A DNA stretch of 64,000 nt, from assembly GCA_024663395.1 (NCBI GenBank), contig JANFAH010000126.1, forward strand, positions 16,509 to 80,508. Direction: 5' to 3'. The DNA comes from Pisolithus tinctorius (Eukaryota; Basidiomycota; Agaricomycetes; Boletales; Pisolithaceae). Both the position numbers and the translations under genes were made by a program. How positions within the stretch are numbered: the stretch's first letter is position 1; each line of letters opens with the position of its first letter. The notes under the pieces were generated by a model. The model ran no database searches and had not been told where the DNA came from. It saw only the letters and a list, made by a program, of their open reading frames with translations. Below are positions 58,286 through 64,000 of this stretch, piece by piece.

Positions 58286-61200
58286 CTAGTTAAGGTAGCC
58301 ACGACATTTAGCAGAACCACATAAGCATGGAATCTTGTCCTGTTCGATAGGGAAATGATAATCTGGGGAAAGAGAGACAATATGTCAGAGGTCGACGCAA
58401 GCGGGAGCTCAACATCAATAAACACCTACCATATGTTATTTCATCTCCAAGTTCGATATCCTGCTTAGCATAAATGACGATCTTCTTTTCCCCACTGATT
58501 GTGATGATCTTTGCCGTGCAGTTGGGATCACAGGAATGATTTATTAACCGCCTATTTCCCCGTCGATCGTGAGATCGCAAACGGGCATAATAAACAGCGA
58601 GACAACGCACCCTAGATTTCCCTTCTTCGTGGCATCGACCACCAAGTCCTCATCAATACGGAAAAGATAACTACTCCCAATACCCTGACGTTCGTACAAC
58701 TTCTCCCGTTTGTCCGCCACCGCCGCACGGATGATCTCGCCCACATATTCAATAACCATTTCACCACGAGCGATACGCTCCATAGCATACAAACCCCAAT
58801 CGTGGATAGGAGAACGGGCAAAACGTAGATGTTTCTTCCGAGTCTGCAGTTGGTTGAATTTGATCGAAAGTTCTGCTGCGGCAGTCTCTCCCTTTGAAAG
58901 TGCAACTGCTCGTTGTACTTGATTGATTTCCTCCAACCCTTGTGCACGCCGCCGGGCATTGGCACGGTTAGATCGAGAAGATACAACGTGTTGAGGAGTG
59001 GGTTCGGTCGGTGCGGCATTCGCATTAGTGGAACGTAACGAGTACTGTGCCACATATGCAGACTTCTCAGCATGAGAAATCTTGTAGTAGCCTTCCGTAC
59101 GGGCCGATCCAGTGACGTGTTTGCGGAACGGTGGCACGGCGTCAGGCGGAGGTGAGGGTGATCGTGACCTTTCAGTTTCACCGGAAATCGCGAGACGAGC
59201 GAAATAGAGGTCCTCGTCATCCTCACAAAGTCCTTCTTTCAACGGATCTGGCGGACGCGCAGGCGATGGGGGGGACCTCAACAGTCGGTGTTAATGGTCT
59301 GGATGTTGGCTCAAACGTCAGTAGCTCGACGGTTGGCGCTGGAGGCGGGTATTCCAAAGTCTCAGACAAGAGGATGTCCTCGATGACTTCCTTGGCGACC
59401 ACTTTCTTCTTCGGTACCTTCTTTTTGAGCGCGGTCTTTTTGGGAAGGACCTGATCCTCCAAAATCCCGTCCGTCTTGACCCTCTTCTTGACAGGTTCTT
59501 CAGCCTCCTCTGAGAGAAGCCTTTTCCGGATTTCTGTTAGCCCCTCGTCTTCGGAACCAGCACCAACACCCGGTGTCTCCATCCGAGGCGGCTCAGCCAC
59601 CACCTTTTTCCGCTTCTTCTTCGGAGGGGTCAAAGGTGCAGGTTCGGACTCTATCTCAGGTTGCGCTTCATGGACCGCCGTAACTGTCTCCTCTTGAACA
59701 TCAGGTACCGTGACCTTTGGCTCGTCTTCCTCTTCCCTACCTCTTTTCCCGGGTTTACGAAACGACAAACCTTTCAATCCACGCTTCTCAGTCGGCTTCG
59801 TTTCGGTCACTGCAGCTACACCTTCCTTCGTCTTTGCATCCGTGGCCTTTGCCCTCTCTTCCGCGACTAGCTTTCGCAGTCCCACAGCCACTATGCGCTC
59901 GGTGATATCCTTTTCCAACAAGGTCTTGAGCTCCCGCAAAATCGTCTGTTCCGCGTGCTGCACGGTCTCTTCATCGGTCAAAGGCACCTTCACAGACGGC
60001 TGAGGCGCAGGTTGACTGGGTGGCGGGCAAGCCGTAACAGATACAGAATGGTGCACGAGAGTGCGACCACTTGAGTTAAGCACCATCGCTGCTCGTCGTG
60101 CCGAGTCAGCAGTCTTGAATGTGACATACCAAGACCCGCGGTCGCGCAAAACAGGACTCAATCTTAAAATCCTGAACGAAAGCCCGCACATCGTCCTCGT
60201 GTATGGAGCCCATCGCACCGCTGCCCAGGTCGATTCGGACATGATCAAAGCCGTTTCTAGTGAGCGCCTCGATGACAGATGAACTTGGGGCTTCGCGTTG
60301 GTTCTGATGTCGGGAACTGGGATGACCGGGACGACGGGATATTGGAGATGGAGATCGTGTGCGTGGGGAACGAGACCGGCCGTGCCGTTGCGAGTGATAA
60401 GATGAACGCCCACGAACGTGTACTGGCGTAGAAGAAGAAGATGTGTCGATGACGGAACTAGTTCCTGCAAGCCGGTAGATCGATCATTGAAGGCATTACT
60501 CATGCGCGCTTTCGTAAGTATCGGTGGCGGTGGGGTTTCTTTCCCCTGTGGTGACTGGAAGGCGAAGATCGTCCATTGGAAAGTGGTATATGAGCGGGAC
60601 GAGGAGGAAGGGCGTGGTTCATTCGCCGATTTGGGTTCGATGCAGGAGTATGTCCGGAATTGGAGGTGGGAGTGGATGTAATCTGAGGAGCCTTGGCCTC
60701 TCTTTCCTTCCGCCGTTTCTCCTCTCGGACCCGCTTCTTCCTATCATCCAATTCCTTCAATACTGCTTTCAACTTTGCTCCCTGACCATCGAACACTACC
60801 TTTAACTCTTCTCCCTCAGACGCTCCGACCACAACACTAAGTTTCTTTCCATTCGCTCGCTCTACACACTGCTTGGCTTCTTCGTGGTTTTGATATCGTA
60901 TAAATACGATGCCAAGTGCCGTTCCCGTCTCCATGTCGATTTGGGGCTCGAACGACGTGATTTTCCCGTGTCTAGCAAATGCTTGCCTGATATATTGCGT
61001 CGGAGTAAGAGGGCGAAATGTTCGTTACGAGGACAGCTGTAGACGGCGGTGGTCCAGTAGAGTTTTGGTCATACTGGAGGACACGAGTAAGATAGGGTTG
61101 GTTTTACTCGCGTAAGCGTCCACGTACCTCGTACTTGGCTTCGTGGAATGCTTCCCGCCCTGGGCGTCGACGAAAACCAGGTTCCTTCCGAGGATCTTTC

Positions 61201-61689
61201 GGCGCAGGTTCTGGTTCGCCCTCGATGACCTCGCCATCGAATCGTGTGATGATCTCTTTTCCTTTCCCCTTTCCGGTGATCCGTAGCTCCGATCCATCCT
61301 TGTGTGATGAGCGAATCTTCTCAAGAAGAGCACGCATCCGTCCATCCCGGTCCTTGTCGGTGATAGGGTCGTAGATAACTCTAAAATCGCGGCCCGGTGG
61401 GTATTCTGAACGTGAAGGGGGCCATGGCGGTGGTGGTGACAAAGAGTAAACCTGTGGAAGCGAAGGTGTTGATGTTGACGCATCCGGTTGGTGCTATCTT
61501 TGATGGTGGGGGCGAATTCCGGCGTGAGGGATTTGATGGGAGGGAATGTGCAATGGGAGGACAACTCGGCGGTGGGGAAGGAAGCGGGGGCGGGGGTGGT
61601 GTAGCATCCCGAGGTGGTGGGGAGGGTGGTGGCGGCGGCGGCGATGACGCTAATGGTAGAGAGATGTCGTTCTGTGGTAGAGGTGGCAT
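58286..61689 (-). CDS. SET1: SET1 histone H3 lysine-4 methyltransferase (COMPASS), with an apparent frameshift
   Basis: Catalytic subunit of COMPASS, nuclear. Start MPPLPQND at 61689; exon 1 is polyproline. A 46-nt intron (61451-61406) joins it to [19 protein letters not shown], a conserved Set1 N-terminal block. The RRM reads [20 protein letters not shown] and [21 protein letters not shown] long Lys/Glu/Pro-rich middle follows. The N-SET block is [20 protein letters not shown] and [20 protein letters not shown]; the SET domain has [75 protein letters not shown] and [18 protein letters not shown]; post-SET is [13 protein letters not shown], stop at 58286. Between the middle and N-SET parts the frame shifts at a C7 run (59268-59274 as G7 on +), with no intron that repairs it. 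All catalytic motifs look intact. Confidence 0.92.
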
Positions 61690-61925
61690 TGACGCAATTA
61701 GAGGGGGCGGTGATGGTGGGTTTGCAGGGGGCGAAGGTGGCAGGGGAGGAGGGTTGTCGCGTCTGAGACGGGGGCAGCGGAGGAGGTGACTGGGGCGGAG
61801 GTGGTGGGGGTGGTGACTGAGGAGGAGGAGGCGGCGGAGTTGTGAGAGGGGAGGCGGGGCGGACGGTGGGGGAGGAGGTGGAGGTTCCGTGGGTGGTTTG
61901 GGGTGGTGGTGATAGTCGGACTCGG

Positions 61926-63023
61926 TCACTGGAGTACGTCGGGCATTTGGGAAGGAAATCTAACAGGTTGAATTGGTCGTACGCCATCCGCTATGGTGGG
62001 TGGTCGGCTTGCAGTAGGCGATGAGGGAGACGATGGCTGAGACTGCAACGCGTGTCAGGGTCACCTCTAGTATGAGGAAAGCACTACTTACGCCTAGGCT
62101 CGACCACCCAGTCAACTTGCTTGCCTTTTGCGATGGTCCTGGTGCTGCTGGGTCATTTGGAGATGACCCGACGGTCGGTGAGGAAGCGACGCCATTCGTG
62201 AGAGGTTTGGTGGGCGAGTAGGCTCTAGGTTGTGTTGGGACTCCATTTAAGAGGCTTCTAGGACCCGTGGGTGGTGGCGCGCCGATTTTGCTGGAGGCCG
62301 TCCCCGGTGATGTCGACGAGGCAACTGTGGATGTCGAGGCCGACGAACTAGCAGCAGGCAACGAACTCAGAAGCGCCGCGGTCCCTTTGGAGGCGCTTTG
62401 CCAGACATCATAAGCTCTAAGGAAAAAAATAACTAAATAGTGGGGGAAAAGATAAACAGCGTTGTCGTCGCCGGTGACGACGACGGCGGGGAGACGAGCT
62501 GGACGACACGCTCGCTGTTGACGTGGGTGACTGAGCTGAGTGTCGAGCCAACAAATACAGACCAGTCCACAAACAACGCCAGCAGCCCATTCTCGTTCCT
62601 TGACCACGATGGTCATCTCGGTCGCTGCTACCGTCGTCACAAGATAACTCACAGGACGGAGGTCAGCTCTCCAACCACGAATCCCCATGGCGATGTCGTG
62701 CTCAGTGAAGGCCACTTCAAGTTGTGCGTCGAAAGCGGTCTTGGCAGGACCGTCGACGTTGCTTTGTCGAACAAGGCTGCCATTCAATCATAAATTGATG
62801 AGGTTCAGGGAGGGCCGTTCAGCAAACATGCGGAAATCAGCCAACCGGCTGACGTCTACTATCGCTCCAGCCGCCAAACCAACGCCTTGTGAAACTCCAG
62901 TTGTAAATTGAACAAGCGTTTTGTGGCACCATCTGGCGCGAAATCGGCTCATTCACCGCAGCCTTGGGAACGGAGTATGCCGGTGAGCAATGGTAATGTC
63001 TAGGCTAACTACCTGTCGGACAT
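61926..63023 (-). CDS. Unrecognised gene, possible small membrane protein with Ser/Pro-rich tail (tentative model)
   Basis: A frame-consistent chain of six exons can be read: MSDR (63023)|WCHKTLVQFTTGVSQGVGLA...IVDVSR|LVRQSNVDGPAKTAFDAQ...GIRGWRADLRP|MTIVVKEREWAAGVVCGLVC...SHPRQQRA|AYDVWQSASKGTAALLSS...KASKLTGWSSLG|SQPSSPSSPTASRPPTIADG...QMPDVLQ, stop 61926. The glycine-rich segment TTGVSQGVGLAAGAI and WAAGVVCGLVCICWL are hydrophobic and may enter membranes. The tail is Ser/Pro/Thr-rich. One implied intron is only 36 nt and the early junctions use weak donors, so the 5' half is uncertain; an alternative start is 62783. No family was recognised. Co-directional with SET1, whose ATG lies 237 bp downstream. 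Confidence 0.42.
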
Positions 63024-63342
63024 TTTGTCCGTCGTTTCACTGCTTGAGCCACCTTGATTTTAAACGACCTCAAGGTACGCCCAGGTCTTCGATGTATGGA
63101 CTCCCCACGCTGATGAGATCGGATAGACACGGATCGTTTCTTGAGGAAGCATCCGTCAGTTTTCGAGCCATGTACTAAATCAACATTCGGTTCTGCCAGT
63201 GGCAGACAAGCTCATACCCATATGTACATTTCAAGCAAACCTCGTGATACCAGGCTGCTCGCCTCTTCGCAACCAGATACCCGATTACATGGATGCCAAT
63301 ACCTGTACAAAGGATGCCCAACGTGCCGCAAAGGGGACTAGG
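63024..63342. other. Short intergenic region
   Basis: 319 bp between two minus-strand genes. No signal recognised. Confidence 0.4.
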
Positions 63343-64000
63343 TCAGCAAGTGTCCTTAGAGATCACGCAGGTATCGGATGACATCGCTATAATCACTTGC
63401 TGTGCGTCGACGTCCCCCCTTGTCCCATACCCATTTTTTAGTCGGTAATTGCAGAGGGTAGCCGGCACATCTGCACATGGACGCATGTTTGGCTTGGAAC
63501 TTTCATCTGCACCTGGTTCGCTACCGAAGACCATAGCTGCAGGCGGAGCGTCCCCAAATTGACGACGAAGCTTTGAGAATCTTCGTCGCCGCAAGACGGA
63601 CGGCGATGGCGGCGTTCTGGGCGTCAAAGGTGGAGAAGACTGTCCGGATTCAGACGAAGAAGCTTCCGTCAAGAATGATGACAACGTAGACGACGGGATA
63701 TGAATTGTGAGGGCCGGGGGACGTTTGCGTTCGGATCGACGTGGTGTTTCTGTGACGGTTGCCAAGGCAGCAGGGGATGGAACACACTGTCTACGCGGGA
63801 TACAACTCTGATTCGCCAGCCCTGGGTGTTGAGATTTTGTGGGAGAAACTATTTCTGTAGGTGAGGTGGCTTCCGTTGGGAAGGGTTCACCCTCTGAACG
63901 GAATATGGTTGCGTCAGGTCGCTGTCGTTCGGAACTACCACCGTTCTCCCTTCTCTCCCAAAGCATCCTTGGAAAAGGGGGTATTGGGGACAGTCCCACG
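63343..64000 (-). CDS. Partial unknown protein at right edge (C-terminal part)
   Basis: An open frame enters from the right edge and ends at 63343, without a convincing start inside the window, so it is taken as the 3' part of a longer gene. Composition is Ser/Pro/Thr- and Arg-rich: RRSERKRPPALTIHIPSSTL, SPPLTPRTPPSPSVLRRRRF, SKLRRQFGDAPPAAMVFGS. The blocks resemble disordered signalling or wall-related proteins, but no domain is visible. The last 40 residues after NYRLKNGYG may be read-through of an intron (GTATGG in this stretch is a possible donor). Confidence 0.5.
   Translation of the reverse strand, partial: VGLSPIPPFPRMLWERRENGGSSERQRPDATIFRSEGEPFPTEATSPTEIVSPTKSQHPGLANQSCIPRRQCVPSPAALATVTETPRRSERKRPPALTIHIPSSTLSSFLTEASSSESGQSSPPLTPRTPPSPSVLRRRRFSKLRRQFGDAPPAAMVFGSEPGADESSKPNMRPCADVPATLCNYRLKNGYGTRGDVDAQQVIIAMSSDTCVISKDTC

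Noticed and set aside
61397..61789. Glycine-rich open frame on the plus strand.
   Set aside because: It is the complement of the polyproline N-terminus of SET1; no splice or motif support.
1..64000. tRNA genes, transposon ends, CRISPR-like arrays.
   Set aside because: Sequences resembling a tRNA B-box (GGTTCGA) were noticed at several points, but none had a matching A-box or foldable arms; no terminal repeats, reverse transcriptase or transposase fragments, and no spaced direct repeats were seen by eye.

Overview
The window is nuclear DNA from a filamentous basidiomycete, most likely a wood- or litter-decaying agaricomycete. The evidence is: nearly every gene is broken by short introns (mostly 45-60 nt); the gene set is purely eukaryotic (SAC3, SET1, IRE1, F-box/WD40); and it includes a WSC-domain copper-radical (glyoxal) oxidase of the type found in wood-decay fungi, a WOPR regulator, a fused betaine-lipid synthase and a KRE6/SKN1 glucan-synthesis protein. 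No rRNA, tRNA, transposon, CRISPR or prokaryotic operon was seen. The reading frames were joined by eye from splice signals and family motifs, so exon borders are inferred unless a position is stated.

Layout. 1-7762: three minus-strand genes, the start of GPN1 (RNA polymerase II import GTPase, cut by the left edge), SAC3 (TREX-2 mRNA export) and a Gti1/Pac2 (WOPR) regulator. A 1.8 kb divergent promoter follows, then a secreted oxidase with four WSC domains (9584-13394). 14579-16038 (minus) is an uncharacterised fungal protein, divergent from BTA1 betaine-lipid synthase (16650-19765). 21447-23485 (minus) is KRE6/SKN1. After a 2.7 kb gene-poor stretch comes a membrane GT2 glycosyltransferase (26234-29763). 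30084-31025 (minus) is an alpha/beta-hydrolase fold protein lacking its nucleophile, head to head with a small Asterix-type ER membrane protein (31154-31983). An F-box/WD40 protein with a very long disordered N-terminus lies at 32193-36066.

36067-47188: a CCCH zinc-finger protein, an unknown coiled-coil protein, an ALDH7-type aldehyde dehydrogenase and the WD-repeat protein JIP5, all on the minus strand. JIP5 shares a 187-bp divergent promoter with IRE1 (47376-51183), which converges on seryl-tRNA synthetase (51744-53538, minus). Then come an acidic nuclear-type protein (54003-54749), a disordered protein with a C-terminal membrane hairpin (55937-57880), SET1 histone H3K4 methyltransferase (58286-61689, minus) with an apparent frameshift in a C7 run, an unresolved small gene (61926-63023, minus) and a partial gene at the right edge.

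The genes do not form a pathway cluster. Cell-envelope functions recur (KRE6, GT2, WSC oxidase, BTA1, IRE1) among housekeeping genes. The points most worth a second look are three GC-AG introns that the proteins demand, the repeated intron positions inside the WSC domains, the hydrolase-like pseudoenzyme, the 400-nt intron in the Asterix gene, the SET1 frameshift, and the CACGTG site ahead of BTA1.
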